From contig NZ_CP032684.1 of assembly GCF_003627795.1 (NCBI RefSeq), positions 3,842,001 through 3,906,000 of the forward strand: a stretch of 64,000 nucleotides of DNA, in the 5' to 3' direction. Positions 1 through 10,230 of this stretch are shown here, one piece after another (position 1 is the stretch's first letter; every line of letters begins with the position of its first letter). The position numbers and the translations under genes were made by a program. This DNA comes from Rhizobium sp. CCGE531. Lineage in GTDB: Bacteria; Pseudomonadota; Alphaproteobacteria; Rhizobiales; Rhizobiaceae. The notes beneath the pieces are model-generated. The model made no database searches, was not told the DNA's origin, and was given only the letters and a program-made list of their open reading frames with translations.

Positions 1-729
<729 letters not shown>

Positions 730-753
730 TTGGGGCTAGCTGCGGGCACGGAG

Positions 754-1014
754 TTATCTCGCCCCTGGCGGGCGAGAAAGTAAAAACTTAGGATTAGGCG
801 AGGGTTCATCCCTCGTCTAATTCTTAGTTTTTACAAGAGCGGGGGTAGGCAGGGATGCAATGAGCTTCCAGCATATCGGCGCGAGAAATCGACCCCCCGC
901 TCTTGCAATTTCAATGGCTTAGAAATTGCGCTAGGCTTTTGAACATGCTGAACCTTCGGTGTCGCAATTCCTAAACCAGTGAAATTGCTTTCTCGCCCGC
1001 CAGGGGCGAGATAA
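754..1014. repeat. Nested palindromic intergenic element with 27-bp perfect terminal inverted repeats
   Basis: The arms 754-780 and 988-1014 are perfect reverse complements. Each arm is itself a palindrome (ctcgccc...gggcgag), like a REP unit. Inside lie three more stems: 780-834 (long, imperfect), 835-846 with 892-904, and 905-912 with 922-929. The arrangement fits a rhizobial intergenic mosaic or MITE-like element filling the gap between two convergent genes. It contains no credible ORF. It may also act as a two-way terminator; that is inference. Confidence 0.75.
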
Positions 1015-1038
1015 GTCCCCGCATTTGCGGCGACTTGG

Positions 1039-3507
1039 TCAAACCTCGACAACCCGGCGGCTGCCGATGGTGCGAATCTGGCCGGATGGAATGACATCGG
1101 CCGGAATGCCCTCCCGCCGATGCAGCCGAAGCCGCCTGCTGCCCGGCGCCAGATGGAACCAGTCGTCTTCAGCCCGATAGGCTTCCAGATCGATCTGCAC
1201 CGATTGCGCCAGCCGGTCGGTGCTCAGGTCAAGGAACCAATCCTCGCCCTCCTGCACTGCCGATACCGTGATCTCCGCATCGTGAAACGCCCTGGCTCGC
1301 CCAAGCGGAAAATAGAAGGCCTGAGCGATGACAGCGCCGGTCGCCGATGCCGTCAGCCGCGCCACAGTGACATCATGCGACGGCGGGCCGAAGCGGAAGG
1401 CATAGGTCGCATCGAAGAAGGCGCCGAAAAGATCAGTGCAGGCTATCTTTTGCTTGCCGCGGGCTTCAAGCACGAGATCGCGACCCCCGCCAACGACAAT
1501 CTGGCGGCCATCGCGCAGGCAGGACACTTCGACCGTCAGATCAAGCGCCGCATCGCTCTCATTGATGACATGCACATCGAGACCGTTCGTGCCCTCGTCC
1601 ATGAGCAGCACCTGCACCGGCCGGAAGGCGCGGCGCAGCGCGTACCAGACCGGCTTCGGCTCCCCGGTCGAATCGATAACGCCCCAGCCGGCGCCGGGAA
1701 GCAGGTCCTGCAGCGTCCAGACGAGTGCCCCGTTGCAGCCGGAACCATGACGCCGCCATTCGGCATAGGTCTCCTCGGCAATTTCGCCGGTCACGGCGCG
1801 TGAGAGGCTGAGATAGAGATCGGGATCTTCACGCCGCAACCGGTTGGGCTCGAAGCCGTAAAGCTCCTGGAGGTAATGATCGCGCACATCCTCGAAATCC
1901 CAGGATGCGCCGCGATCGCGCGGCACGCGCTCTTTCCATAGCGGGCTATGAACTGGAGGGACCGGCAGATGCTGGCCGAGCGTGCGGGCTTGCGGCACAT
2001 GCGCGAACGCCAGGCTTTCGGCGGCAAAGCGAACGTCGGCGCGGCGCGCATCGGTGAGCGGCCGCATATAGGCGCCGACGCCGTAATAATGCGTGACGCC
2101 GGCATTCGGCGAAAACGGCATGGCGCCGCCCGACGGCGAATCGACCACATAGGGCACATCGGGCCGAAGCGATTGCACCAGCGGCGGGATGATCTCCTCG
2201 ACAACAGGACTTTTCCAGAACTGTTCGGGCAGGCCCATCATCGCCGCTTGCTGATGGATCTCGCTGCCGCCGCAAAGGACAGCCAGCGACGGTGACAGGC
2301 GCGTGCGGTTCAGAAACTGCGAAACCTCCGCCTCGACATGGGCATTGAACGCCTTGTCGTTCTTCGGATAGTCGAAATTGGCAAACATGAAATCCTGCCA
2401 GACCAGCAGGCCGAGTTCGTCGCAGAGACGGAAGAATTCGGGCGTTTCGTAAGCCATTGTGCCGCCGATGCGGATCATGTTCATGCCGGCCTCAGCCGCC
2501 AGTCGCAGCCAGCGCTCGCAATCGTCGCGGCCGCCGGGCAGGCGAACGATGTCGGCCGTGGTCCACACAGCGCCCCGGCAGAAAATCCGCTCGCCATTGA
2601 CGATCAGGGCGAAATCCTGACCGCCGGCACCGCGATCGACCGACAGCCGTCGAAAACCCGTCTGCCCGAGTGCGTGCTCGACGCCATCGATAACGAGCGC
2701 GACATCATGGAGCTGCGGCGCGCCATGCATATGCGGCCACCAGGGCGCTACGCCTGGAATTTTCAGGATGGCGGTGTAGCGGCCCGCGCCGCCCTTCTCG
2801 AAAGGCTGTTCGGCATCCCCGCACCGCAGCACCAGTTCTTCGACATCACCCTCGATCGAAAGCGAGGCATAGAGCCTGCCCTCGCCATTTTCGAGCATAT
2901 CAGGCCGCAGCGAGAGATCACGAATAACGGGCGCGCTCGGCCGCAGCAGCGAAATCGGCCGCCACGGACCGACGGCATGCGCTTCCGGGCACCAGCCGGG
3001 CATATGACCAAGCAGCGTCGTGCGCACCATCCGCAGCCCCTGCGGCGTAATCATCTGCGGTCGCCAGCGGGCGCGAGGTCCCGGCTCGGAAAGCTTCGGC
3101 TCCAGCGCGCGGAAGCAGAGCGCCAGCTCGTCGCCGCCAAGCAAGGTGACGTCGATGTCATGGGCCTCGAACATGCTTTCGGAAACGAGGATCTGCTGGC
3201 CATTGAGGAAGACTTCGCAAAGCGTCGCCAGCCCCTCCAGCCGCAGGACGGCATCGCCGGCCTCGGCGTCCACCAGACGGCAAATGTACCAGGCATCGCG
3301 ATCATGAAGAGGCTGGGGCTTCGTCCGTTCGAAACGCCCGGCCTTTTCCAGCGCCTCCGCCACCGTGCCCGGTACGGGTGCTGGCAGGAACCCTGATGTC
3401 AGCGGCACATCGGATGGCGAGATGCAGGTGCCCGCATCCGTCAATACCAGATTCCAACCTTCGCTCAGCCGCATACCGCCGCCGAGATCCGCCAAGCGCC
3501 CGCCCAT
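1039..3507 (-). CDS. Glycoside hydrolase family 2 protein, beta-mannosidase-like
   Basis: About 822 residues, the usual length for GH2 beta-mannosidase relatives. The N-terminal jelly-roll and immunoglobulin-like domains precede a TIM barrel carrying IRIGGTMAYETPEFFRLCDE and CGGSEIHQQ, where the E takes the position of the GH2 acid/base in the usual NE motif. A later segment, VWTLQDLLPGAGWGVIDS, matches the beta-mannosidase W-L-D-x-x-P...W...D pattern. No signal peptide is evident, so it is probably cytoplasmic. I chose ATG 3507 because GGAAG lies five bases upstream; a GTG at 3537 is an alternative. It is the last gene of the carrier-protein operon, 76 bases after the DUF1839 gene. The natural substrate is unknown, and the GGSE in place of GNNE means activity should not be assumed. 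Confidence 0.82.
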   Translation of the reverse strand: MGGRLADLGGGMRLSEGWNLVLTDAGTCISPSDVPLTSGFLPAPVPGTVAEALEKAGRFERTKPQPLHDRDAWYICRLVDAEAGDAVLRLEGLATLCEVFLNGQQILVSESMFEAHDIDVTLLGGDELALCFRALEPKLSEPGPRARWRPQMITPQGLRMVRTTLLGHMPGWCPEAHAVGPWRPISLLRPSAPVIRDLSLRPDMLENGEGRLYASLSIEGDVEELVLRCGDAEQPFEKGGAGRYTAILKIPGVAPWWPHMHGAPQLHDVALVIDGVEHALGQTGFRRLSVDRGAGGQDFALIVNGERIFCRGAVWTTADIVRLPGGRDDCERWLRLAAEAGMNMIRIGGTMAYETPEFFRLCDELGLLVWQDFMFANFDYPKNDKAFNAHVEAEVSQFLNRTRLSPSLAVLCGGSEIHQQAAMMGLPEQFWKSPVVEEIIPPLVQSLRPDVPYVVDSPSGGAMPFSPNAGVTHYYGVGAYMRPLTDARRADVRFAAESLAFAHVPQARTLGQHLPVPPVHSPLWKERVPRDRGASWDFEDVRDHYLQELYGFEPNRLRREDPDLYLSLSRAVTGEIAEETYAEWRRHGSGCNGALVWTLQDLLPGAGWGVIDSTGEPKPVWYALRRAFRPVQVLLMDEGTNGLDVHVINESDAALDLTVEVSCLRDGRQIVVGGGRDLVLEARGKQKIACTDLFGAFFDATYAFRFGPPSHDVTVARLTASATGAVIAQAFYFPLGRARAFHDAEITVSAVQEGEDWFLDLSTDRLAQSVQIDLEAYRAEDDWFHLAPGSRRLRLHRREGIPADVIPSGQIRTIGSRRVVEV

Positions 3508-3583
3508 GACATCTTCCGGGGATTTCCCCCGCCCCACTATTTCCAGAAATAACCCAGCCGTATCGCGATCGAACGGAAGCCGG

Positions 3584-4543
3584 TCAAAGCTTCCGTGCGA
3601 GCTCTCCCATCATGGAATCCCATGCATCGGCGGCCGGATCAAGCGCTGTGCGCAATGGCTCGAATTTCTTGCGCGTGATGGCGCGGGCAAGCTGGAACTG
3701 CACCGACTTCGCCGTTTCGGAAATCCTCCTCGCCTCGCCGGCCGCATCGGACATTTCAGCCGAGAGCCAATCGAAATGGCTGCCCGCCAGCTCGAAATTG
3801 GCGCCGAGCTGACGCAGCGTATTGAAGGCGTATTTATGGAAGAAGCCGAAAGGTCGTTCGGCAACCGCTTCCACCTGCACGGGGAAAACCTCGGCGAAGG
3901 CACGGATCGGATTGGCCCGCGGGCGACGGCGGAAATGGAAGGACAGGAGCTGCCGCGCCGTCTCGCGGATGGCGGCTTCGCTTGGTGACTTCTCGGGGAA
4001 TTTCGCAAATTCCGTATAGGGCAGGAAGGGCAGGTCCTCATCCGTCAGATGCAGCTGGAACAGCCCGTCGAAATCCTCACCCGACAGGTGGAAGAACCCG
4101 CCATTGTGGAAATAATCGAGCGTGCGGCCCTCCATGTCGAGCCGGTTGATCGCCACCGTCGTCTTGCCGTGCTCGCGGCGATAGCCGACGCCCTGCGTGT
4201 CCGGCATGAAGAAGGAATCCATCTCCACCAGGCAGAGCCGGCCGCGGCCGATCTGCTCGGCGACATGGTTCTGCACCTTGTCATAGATCGCAAGCTCTGT
4301 GCAGCGGATACCGTAAAGCGCTTCCAGATCCTCAAGCGGTACCTTGAAGAAGGTGAATTGGTCGCCCTCGAAATCCTGGCCCACCGTGAAGCCGAGCATG
4401 GCCTCCGGCGGCAGTTTCAGGCTCGCGAGCACTTCGATCCAGAGATCGATGTAGCAGTTGGTCTCGGGCCACATGCGTTCGCTGTCATGCAACGCATGTG
4501 GCTTGTAAGTGGCGGGCTCCAGCCCCTGAAAGACGACGGCCAT
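3584..4543 (-). CDS. DUF1839 family protein of the aminoacyl-carrier-protein cluster
   Basis: A 319-residue protein starting MAVVFQGLEPATYKPHALH, with conserved-looking segments NCYIDLWIEVLASL and GFTVGQDFEGDQFTFFKVP. ATG 4543 lies seven bases after the ligase stop codon, so the two genes are probably co-translated. DUF1839 has no established biochemical role. Its regular position beside amino acid:carrier protein ligases suggests that it acts on, or accepts, the aminoacyl group loaded on the carrier protein; this is inference from context. No signal peptide or transmembrane segment is visible. Confidence 0.85.
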   Translation of the reverse strand: MAVVFQGLEPATYKPHALHDSERMWPETNCYIDLWIEVLASLKLPPEAMLGFTVGQDFEGDQFTFFKVPLEDLEALYGIRCTELAIYDKVQNHVAEQIGRGRLCLVEMDSFFMPDTQGVGYRREHGKTTVAINRLDMEGRTLDYFHNGGFFHLSGEDFDGLFQLHLTDEDLPFLPYTEFAKFPEKSPSEAAIRETARQLLSFHFRRRPRANPIRAFAEVFPVQVEAVAERPFGFFHKYAFNTLRQLGANFELAGSHFDWLSAEMSDAAGEARRISETAKSVQFQLARAITRKKFEPLRTALDPAADAWDSMMGELARKL

Positions 4544-4550
4544 GGAAGGC

Positions 4551-5459
4551 TCAGCCCCACAGCGCCTTGCGCACACTCTCGGGCCATTCCTTGACGTCGA
4601 GACCGTGGGTGTGGAAAAGCGCCAGCGCAATGCGCTCCAGGCCGAAGCCGACGCAGGCGGTGTGCACCACGCTGCCATCGGCAAAGTTCAGGCCCCACTT
4701 CGTGCCGAACGCGTCCTGGTGATAGTTGAAGCTCATGCAGGCTGTGGGATTGGCGGTCGAGGTGATCGGAATCAGCAACTCGAACTTCAGGTTCTGGTCG
4801 CGCTGGTTGTTGGCGAGCATCTTGCCGGCGCGGCCGAAGAACGGGTCGTTGGCGACGTCGATGGTCACGTCGAGGCCGACGGCCTTCATCATCTCGACAC
4901 CGCGATCCATCCAGCTCTGGCGGAAATCCGTCACATGCTTTTCGCTGCCCATGCAGACATATTCGCGCATGCGGAAAAGCTGCTGGCGGGCCGGATCCTT
5001 GGAGGGCTCGTGGCGGAAGCAATAGGACTGCAGGTCGAAGAGCGCGCCGTCGTCGGGCAATGCGCCGCGCTTGGCAACCGTCGGGTAGAGCGGATAGCAG
5101 GCCGCCGGCGTCAGCACGATATCGGTCGCCTGCTGATCCTTCGTCCAGTCGTCGCCGACTTCCATGCACTTCAACAGGCTCATATGATCGAGCTCGTTGC
5201 CGCAGAAGCTGTGCACGGTGCCGGCAAGCTGCGGGAAGCTCTTCATGTAACCGCTCGTTTCGAAGAAGGCGCGGTTCATGCCGGGCGGAAAGCGGATGGC
5301 TTCGGCGCCATCGGCGCCGCCGAACGTGTCGATCAGACGCTCGAAGGCGGAAATAACGTCTTCGAACTGGCCGCTGCGGCCATAGAGGCCGTCAACGCCG
5401 GTGTCGATCAGAAGACCGGATTCGAAAAGCCGGTCGAGAAACGAGGTCTGCATATCCAT
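4551..5459 (-). CDS. Amino acid:[carrier protein] ligase (truncated class II seryl-tRNA synthetase homologue)
   Basis: 302 residues, equal to a class II synthetase catalytic core without the tRNA-binding arm. Motif 2 is [20 protein letters not shown] (148-167) and motif 3 is [14 protein letters not shown] (269-282). The zinc ligands of the characterised Bradyrhizobium enzyme map to Cys121, Glu166 and Cys269. This family activates a small amino acid (glycine or alanine in studied members) with ATP and transfers it to the phosphopantetheine of a dedicated carrier protein, not to tRNA. The carrier gene is two positions upstream in the same operon, as in the Agrobacterium locus. The end product in the cell is not known. 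Confidence 0.93.
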   Translation of the reverse strand: MDMQTSFLDRLFESGLLIDTGVDGLYGRSGQFEDVISAFERLIDTFGGADGAEAIRFPPGMNRAFFETSGYMKSFPQLAGTVHSFCGNELDHMSLLKCMEVGDDWTKDQQATDIVLTPAACYPLYPTVAKRGALPDDGALFDLQSYCFRHEPSKDPARQQLFRMREYVCMGSEKHVTDFRQSWMDRGVEMMKAVGLDVTIDVANDPFFGRAGKMLANNQRDQNLKFELLIPITSTANPTACMSFNYHQDAFGTKWGLNFADGSVVHTACVGFGLERIALALFHTHGLDVKEWPESVRKALWG

Positions 5460-5464
5460 GGCGA

Positions 5465-6661
5465 TTACCCCAACAGGCTGGTATCTTGTTTGTGGACGAG
5501 CAGCATGGTCGACGTATTGCCGAGGATGCGGTCGTTCGAGATCATCAATTGCGCCGAGTGCGCGTCGCGCAGGTGGCGGCCGAGGCTGTAGGGCGTACCG
5601 TTCTTGTAGCCCATGATGCCGCAGATCAGCATCGCGTGGTTGATGATCGGCAGGATCATCTCCGAGGATGCGATCTTGACGTTGTTCATCGCCACGGCAA
5701 AGGCCATCGACGACAGGCGGTCGGCATCGAGCTTCGCCTCTTCATAGGCCTTCAGCCCCGCGACCACATTGGACTTCACCATCTGCAGCATGCTGGAAGC
5801 TTCGGCGAGGCGCAGCGCGCCGGGCGGCGGCGCACCGGGGGATTTGCGGGCCGCGGCACGTACGAAGGTCTGTGCGCGGGAAACCGCGTCGGCGGCGATA
5901 CCGTACCAGACGCCGCTCCAGAGGAGGTGTGAGCTTGCCAGCATCGATTGCGCGGCGATCTCGGCAAACGGCTTCGGCAGGATCTGCACGGCAGGCGCTT
6001 CGCCCTTGAAGAGGAAGCCGTCGGAGCAGGTGCCACGCATGCCGAGCGTATCCCACTCGACCGTGCGCTTGATCTCGTACTGGTCTTTCAGGAAGCAGCT
6101 GAGCACCTGATCGGAAGACGCCGCCTCGGCATGGCTGCGCGAGGTGATCAGAATGGCGTCGGCATGGGCGCCATAGGAGATGACGGTCGCATCCTTTTCG
6201 AGGTAGCAGGTGTCGCCTTCGACCTTGATGGCGCAGATGCTGTTGCGCAGGTTGCCGCCGATACCGCCCTCGGTCGTCGCCGAAGCCAGCAGCAATTGTT
6301 CCTTGGCGATGCGGCGCATGAACTCGCGGTGCCATTCGCTGTCGACGCCGTGTTCGACCAGGCTCGAAAGCTTGATCTGATGCATGGCGAAGACCATGGC
6401 GCTGGCGGCACAAGCCTGCCCGATAATCGAGCCGAGTTCGGCGATTTCGGTGATCGACGCGCCCTCGCCGCCGAGATCGACGGGAATCTGGATGGAGAGC
6501 AGTCTCTCGGCGCGCATTGCGTCGACAGCCTCGCGCGGGAACCGGCCCTCGGCATCGACGGCATCGGCGTGTTGGCTGGCGATCGCCGCGACGCGCGCGG
6601 CACGCACCGCCGCCCCCTCACCCGTCCCAACCTCAAGCAAAGCGACCGCCGCACTCATCAT
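5465..6661 (-). CDS. Acyl-CoA dehydrogenase-like flavoprotein of the aminoacyl-carrier cluster
   Basis: About 398 residues with the acyl-CoA dehydrogenase layout: an N-terminal helical domain ([20 protein letters not shown]), a middle beta domain ([19 protein letters not shown]) and a C-terminal helical domain. The start is one of two adjacent ATGs (6661 or 6658) that overlap the stop codon of the carrier-protein gene, giving ATGATGA coupling with AAAGG upstream. The frame stays open upstream across the carrier gene, but that is read-through and not real N-terminus. The expected role is FAD-dependent oxidation or a related reaction on a carrier-bound aminoacyl thioester. Substrate and product are inferred only from operon context. 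Confidence 0.88.
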   Translation of the reverse strand: MMSAAVALLEVGTGEGAAVRAARVAAIASQHADAVDAEGRFPREAVDAMRAERLLSIQIPVDLGGEGASITEIAELGSIIGQACAASAMVFAMHQIKLSSLVEHGVDSEWHREFMRRIAKEQLLLASATTEGGIGGNLRNSICAIKVEGDTCYLEKDATVISYGAHADAILITSRSHAEAASSDQVLSCFLKDQYEIKRTVEWDTLGMRGTCSDGFLFKGEAPAVQILPKPFAEIAAQSMLASSHLLWSGVWYGIAADAVSRAQTFVRAAARKSPGAPPPGALRLAEASSMLQMVKSNVVAGLKAYEEAKLDADRLSSMAFAVAMNNVKIASSEMILPIINHAMLICGIMGYKNGTPYSLGRHLRDAHSAQLMISNDRILGNTSTMLLVHKQDTSLLG

Positions 6662-6909
6662 GCGACCTTTCTGCTGTCCAGGATCATGCCGACGGTTCTT
6701 TCGATTGCGGCAATGCTGGCGAAGGACTTGCGGTTCAGCAGGTTGTCGGGAAATTCGATGTCGAAGGCTTCCTCGATGCCAAGCATCAGCTGCACGGAGG
6801 CGAAGGAGGACAATCCCGCAGCATAAAGGTCGGCGTCGTCTTCGATCTGGTCGACGGCAACGGGAAGCGTACCGAACTTGGCCAGCAAATCGCGAATCGT
6901 CTTGTTCAT
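6658..6909 (-). CDS. Acyl/aminoacyl carrier protein
   Basis: 83 residues with an ACP-like four-helix pattern. The phosphopantetheine site is in GLSSFASVQLM, most likely Ser35, in place of the common D-S-L; Ser34 is adjacent. Characterised amino acid:carrier protein ligases load a free carrier protein of this kind. It is the first gene of the five-gene operon and is translationally coupled to the dehydrogenase gene. The ribosome binding site agaaggg lies about eight bases before the ATG. It is distinct from the fatty-acid AcpP, which has the canonical DSL. Confidence 0.9.
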   Translation of the reverse strand: MNKTIRDLLAKFGTLPVAVDQIEDDADLYAAGLSSFASVQLMLGIEEAFDIEFPDNLLNRKSFASIAAIERTVGMILDSRKVA

Positions 6910-7269
6910 AGTCTAGTCCCTTCTGGCAATGGCAAGCACAACCGAAGTCATGCCGTCTTATCGTTGGCCAAGAAGTAACAGGTAAAATAGAACATTCCGC
7001 TAAGCGACGTGGTAAATACAACCAACTTATACTTCATGGAAAATTGCTATATTCGACACTTACCTGATTGGAATTTACGATGCGTAAGCCATCTAACTCG
7101 CGGCCCAAGCATAAATATCGAAAATCACTAATATTAAGCAATGGCGATTTTTGGAATGTTGAGATGCGAAAGAAGGTTAACGCACCAAAATTCGCCGCCA
7201 CGTTTTATTCAAAAAACGTCATAACAATCAGAGCGTCAGTGAAAGTATAAGCCTGCGGGACAAAGACCG
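6910..7269. other. AT-rich intergenic region with a possible small basic ORF (7068-7250, +)
   Basis: This stretch is clearly lower in GC than its surroundings, mainly from 6960 to 7250. It must hold the promoter of the carrier-protein operon (minus strand). A 60-codon ORF begins at 7068 on the plus strand; an in-frame ATG at 7080 gives MRKPSNSRPKHKYRKSLILS, a very basic peptide. No good ribosome binding site precedes it and its codons are unlike those of the neighbours, so I do not call it a gene. Confidence 0.5.
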
Positions 7270-8322
7270 TTAGCCTTCCGGCGGATAGATGTGCTCGCCG
7301 CCGCGATAGTCCGAAATCGAATAGCAGCCTTCGCGCAGCTCCCGCACCGACGTTTGCCCGATATCCGCCTTGCCATAGCCGCCGGGGATATCGAGAATAT
7401 AGGTCGGTTGGCAAAGGCCGGAAATACGGCCGCGCAGTGCCGCGACGATCGCCTGGCCCTCGGCGATGGTCAGGCGGAAATGGCTGGTGCCGGGCGCAAG
7501 GTCGGGATGGTGCAGGTAATAAGGCTTCACACGCGTTTCGACGAAAGCCTTCATCAGCGCCGCCAGCACTTCCGGATCGTCGTTGACGCCCTTGAGGAGC
7601 ACCGACTGGCTGACGAGCGCGATCCCGGCATCGACGAGCCGGGCGCAGGCAGCGCGCGCCTCATCCGTCATCTCACGCGGATGATTGGCATGCAGCGCCA
7701 CGTAGGTGGTCTTGCCGCTCGCCTTCAGCGCCGCGATCAGCGCCGCATCGACCTTCAAGGGATCGACGACGGGAATGCGGGTGTGGAAGCGGACGATCTT
7801 CACATGATCGATGTCGGCAAGCTGCCTCAGAATATCTTCCAGCCGCCGAGGGGAAAGCACCAGCGGATCGCCACCCGTCAGGATGACCTCCCAGATCTCA
7901 CTATGGTCGCGGATATAGGCAAAAGCGCCGTCGAGCGCATCCCCATCCAGCGTCCCGAGCCCCTGCGGGCCGACCATTTCGCGCCGGAAGCAGAAGCGGC
8001 AATAGACCGGGCAGACATGCACGGCTTTCAGGAGCACGCGGTCCGGATAGCGATGCACGACGCCCTCGACCGGGCTATGCGCGTGATCGCCGATCGGATC
8101 GGCCCTCTCTTCGGATGTGACGAGCAATTCGGCCGGATCGGGCACGAACTGCCGGGCGATGGGGTCGGCTGGATCGGCCGGATCGATCAGGCGAATGACC
8201 GATGGCGTCAGGGCGACGGCATAGCGCTCCGCCACCGCTTCGAGCCCGATCGCCTGATCCGCATCGATCAGTCCGGCACGCTCAAGCTCGCCGATGTTCC
8301 GGATCGGGCGCATGGAATTCAT
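7270..8322 (-). CDS. epmB: EF-P beta-lysylation protein EpmB (lysine 2,3-aminomutase-like radical SAM enzyme)
   Basis: 350 residues. The radical-SAM cysteine motif CPVYCRFCFRREMVG (CxxxCxxC) sits in a KamA-like barrel, with TGGDPLVLSP and FHTRIPVVDP following. EpmB converts (S)-alpha-lysine to (R)-beta-lysine, the group attached to elongation factor P. The ATG at 8322 overlaps the epmA stop codon by four bases (ATGA), giving a tightly coupled epmA-epmB operon next to efp. That context decides for EpmB over a catabolic lysine aminomutase. Confidence 0.93.
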   Translation of the reverse strand: MNSMRPIRNIGELERAGLIDADQAIGLEAVAERYAVALTPSVIRLIDPADPADPIARQFVPDPAELLVTSEERADPIGDHAHSPVEGVVHRYPDRVLLKAVHVCPVYCRFCFRREMVGPQGLGTLDGDALDGAFAYIRDHSEIWEVILTGGDPLVLSPRRLEDILRQLADIDHVKIVRFHTRIPVVDPLKVDAALIAALKASGKTTYVALHANHPREMTDEARAACARLVDAGIALVSQSVLLKGVNDDPEVLAALMKAFVETRVKPYYLHHPDLAPGTSHFRLTIAEGQAIVAALRGRISGLCQPTYILDIPGGYGKADIGQTSVRELREGCYSISDYRGGEHIYPPEG

Positions 8323-9383
8323 TGGTCGAACTCCGCAACCGGCGCCCACAGCACCTGCTCGATACGCGAGGCTCCGGTCGCCAGCATGACAAGCCGGTCG
8401 AAGCCGAGCGCAATGCCGCTCGCATCGGGCATGACGGCAAGCGCCTGCAGAAAATCCTCGTCCAGCGGATAGGTCTCGCCATAGACGCGCTGCTTTTCCG
8501 CCATCTCGATCTCGAACCGGCGTCGCTGCTCCTTGGCATTGGTGAGCTCGCCGAAGGCATTGGCAAGCTCGACGCCGCAGGCATAGAGCTCGAAGCGTTC
8601 GGCAACGCGGTGATCCCCAGCCGAAGGCCGGGCAAGGGCCGCCTCGGAAACGGGATATTCGTCGAGGACCGTGGCGCGGCCGAAGCCAAGATTGGGTTCG
8701 ATCTTCTCGACCAGCACCCGGCTGAAGAGATCCTGCCACAGATCGTCGTCGGCAACGCGAATGCCCGCCTGGCGCATATCCGCCGCCAGACGCTCGCGAT
8801 CCGTCGACCCGTCGAGGCCGATGGAGGCAAAGAGATCGATGCCGGCATAGCGCTCGAAGGCGTCAGCGACGCTGATACGCTCGGGCGTCAGGAACGGGTC
8901 CGTCTCGGCACCGCGATAGCTTAGCTTCTTTGCACCGACCGTCTCGGCCGCCAGCGCCAGAAGCGCGGCGCAATCGGCCATCAGTGCCTCGTAGCTCTCG
9001 CCTGCCCGGTACCATTCGAGCATGGTGAATTCCGGATGGTGCAGCGGCCCGCGCTCGCGATTGCGGTAGACATGGGCGAAACAGGCGATGCGCTCCTCGC
9101 CCGCCGCCAAAAGCTTCTTGCAGGCGAATTCCGGCGAAGTGTGCAGATAAAGAGGCGAGGCCCTGCCGTCGGTCGTTAGCGCCTCGGTCTCGAAGGCATG
9201 CAGATGCGCCTCGTTGCCGGGCGACACCTGCAGCGTCGCCGTATCCACCTCGATGAAGTCGTTGCGCGCGAAGAAAGCCCGCAGCGCCACCTGAATGGCA
9301 TTGCGGCCGATGAGGAACGGCCGCCGGTCCGCATGGACATTGCGGGTCCACCAGGGGGACGCTTTGCTCGTCTTCGGCTTCAT
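8319..9383 (-). CDS. epmA: EF-P--(R)-beta-lysine ligase EpmA (GenX/PoxA)
   Basis: 354 residues, a lysyl-tRNA synthetase-like catalytic core without the anticodon-binding domain. Class II motif 2 is visible at FAHVYRNRERGPLHHPEFTM and motif 3 at GIALGFDRLVMLATG. It activates beta-lysine and transfers it to the conserved lysine of EF-P. It is divergent from efp across ~150 bases that should hold both promoters, and overlaps epmB by four bases downstream. Confidence 0.95.
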   Translation of the reverse strand: MKPKTSKASPWWTRNVHADRRPFLIGRNAIQVALRAFFARNDFIEVDTATLQVSPGNEAHLHAFETEALTTDGRASPLYLHTSPEFACKKLLAAGEERIACFAHVYRNRERGPLHHPEFTMLEWYRAGESYEALMADCAALLALAAETVGAKKLSYRGAETDPFLTPERISVADAFERYAGIDLFASIGLDGSTDRERLAADMRQAGIRVADDDLWQDLFSRVLVEKIEPNLGFGRATVLDEYPVSEAALARPSAGDHRVAERFELYACGVELANAFGELTNAKEQRRRFEIEMAEKQRVYGETYPLDEDFLQALAVMPDASGIALGFDRLVMLATGASRIEQVLWAPVAEFDQ

Positions 9384-9534
9384 TCCTAGCTTTCTTCAGG
9401 ACACCAGCCGCCTTAGGGGTGGCAATTTCCATTAATTTAGGGTAGTTGCGCCCCCAAGCAAACAAAAGCTGCGTCTCGGAGAGCATTTCGACAGTCCCTC
9501 TACGACGCAAAACGCAGCGTTACAAGGAAGTCTT

Positions 9535-10104
9535 ATGGTCAAGGTCATCGCCTCTTCCGTCCGCAAGGGCAACGTTCTCGACGTCGACGGCAAGCTCTAC
9601 GTCGTTCTCACCGCCGCGAACTTTCATCCGGGCAAGGGCACGCCGGTCACCCAGGTCGACATGCGCCGCATCGTCGACGGCGTGAAGGTCTCCGAACGCT
9701 GGCGCACCACCGAGCAGGTCGAGCGCGCCTTCGTCGAAGACGTGAACTTCCAGTACCTCTATGAAGACGGCGAAGGCTTCCACTTCATGAACCCGGCCAA
9801 CTACGACCAGGTCGTCGTCGACGTCGACACCATGGGCGACCAGAAGGCTTACCTCCAGGAAGGCATGACCTGCGTTCTGTCGATCCACGAAGGCATTCCG
9901 CTGGCACTCGAACTGCCGCGTCATGTCACGCTGGAAATCACCGAAACGGAACCGGTCGTGAAGGGCCAGACGGCATCGTCTTCCTACAAGCCCGCCATGC
10001 TGGCGAACGGCGTGCGCACCATGGTGCCGCCGCACATCAACGCCGGCACCCGCGTCGTCATCGCCACGGAAGACAATTCCTACGTCGAGCGGGCCAAGGA
10101 TTGA
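9535..10104 (+). CDS. efp: Elongation factor P
   Basis: 189 residues, the normal three-domain length. The modified loop reads [12 protein letters not shown] with Lys34 at the tip, the residue beta-lysylated by EpmA/EpmB, which are encoded alongside. EF-P relieves ribosome stalling at polyproline stretches. An AAGGAAG ribosome binding site lies just before the ATG. The stop codon abuts a palindromic repeat and an intrinsic terminator follows. Confidence 0.98.
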   Translation: MVKVIASSVRKGNVLDVDGKLYVVLTAANFHPGKGTPVTQVDMRRIVDGVKVSERWRTTEQVERAFVEDVNFQYLYEDGEGFHFMNPANYDQVVVDVDTMGDQKAYLQEGMTCVLSIHEGIPLALELPRHVTLEITETEPVVKGQTASSSYKPAMLANGVRTMVPPHINAGTRVVIATEDNSYVERAKD

Positions 10105-10203
10105 GCAATTCCAGGAAAACTGCGCAGCGGTTTTCCGCCCGGAATTGCTAGGAAACAAAGAGATGGAGCGGTTCGGAGTTTCCGTGAAAAGCTGAACCGC
10201 TCT
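10104..10203. repeat. Two rhizobial REP-type palindromes after efp
   Basis: The first palindrome (about 10104-10150) has arms agcaattcc/ggaattgct around ggaaaac/gttttcc. The second (10166-10202) has gagcggttc/gaaccgctc arms. The second is the same family as the repeat after the EamA gene at 57427-57468. The first begins at the efp stop codon. Confidence 0.8.
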
Positions 10204-10230
10204 GAGCGGCCAGCCGCTTCATTGCATGAG

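Noticed and set aside
2338..3396. 352-codon plus-strand frame over the GH2 gene
   Set aside because: Antisense shadow; no domain features and no ribosome site.
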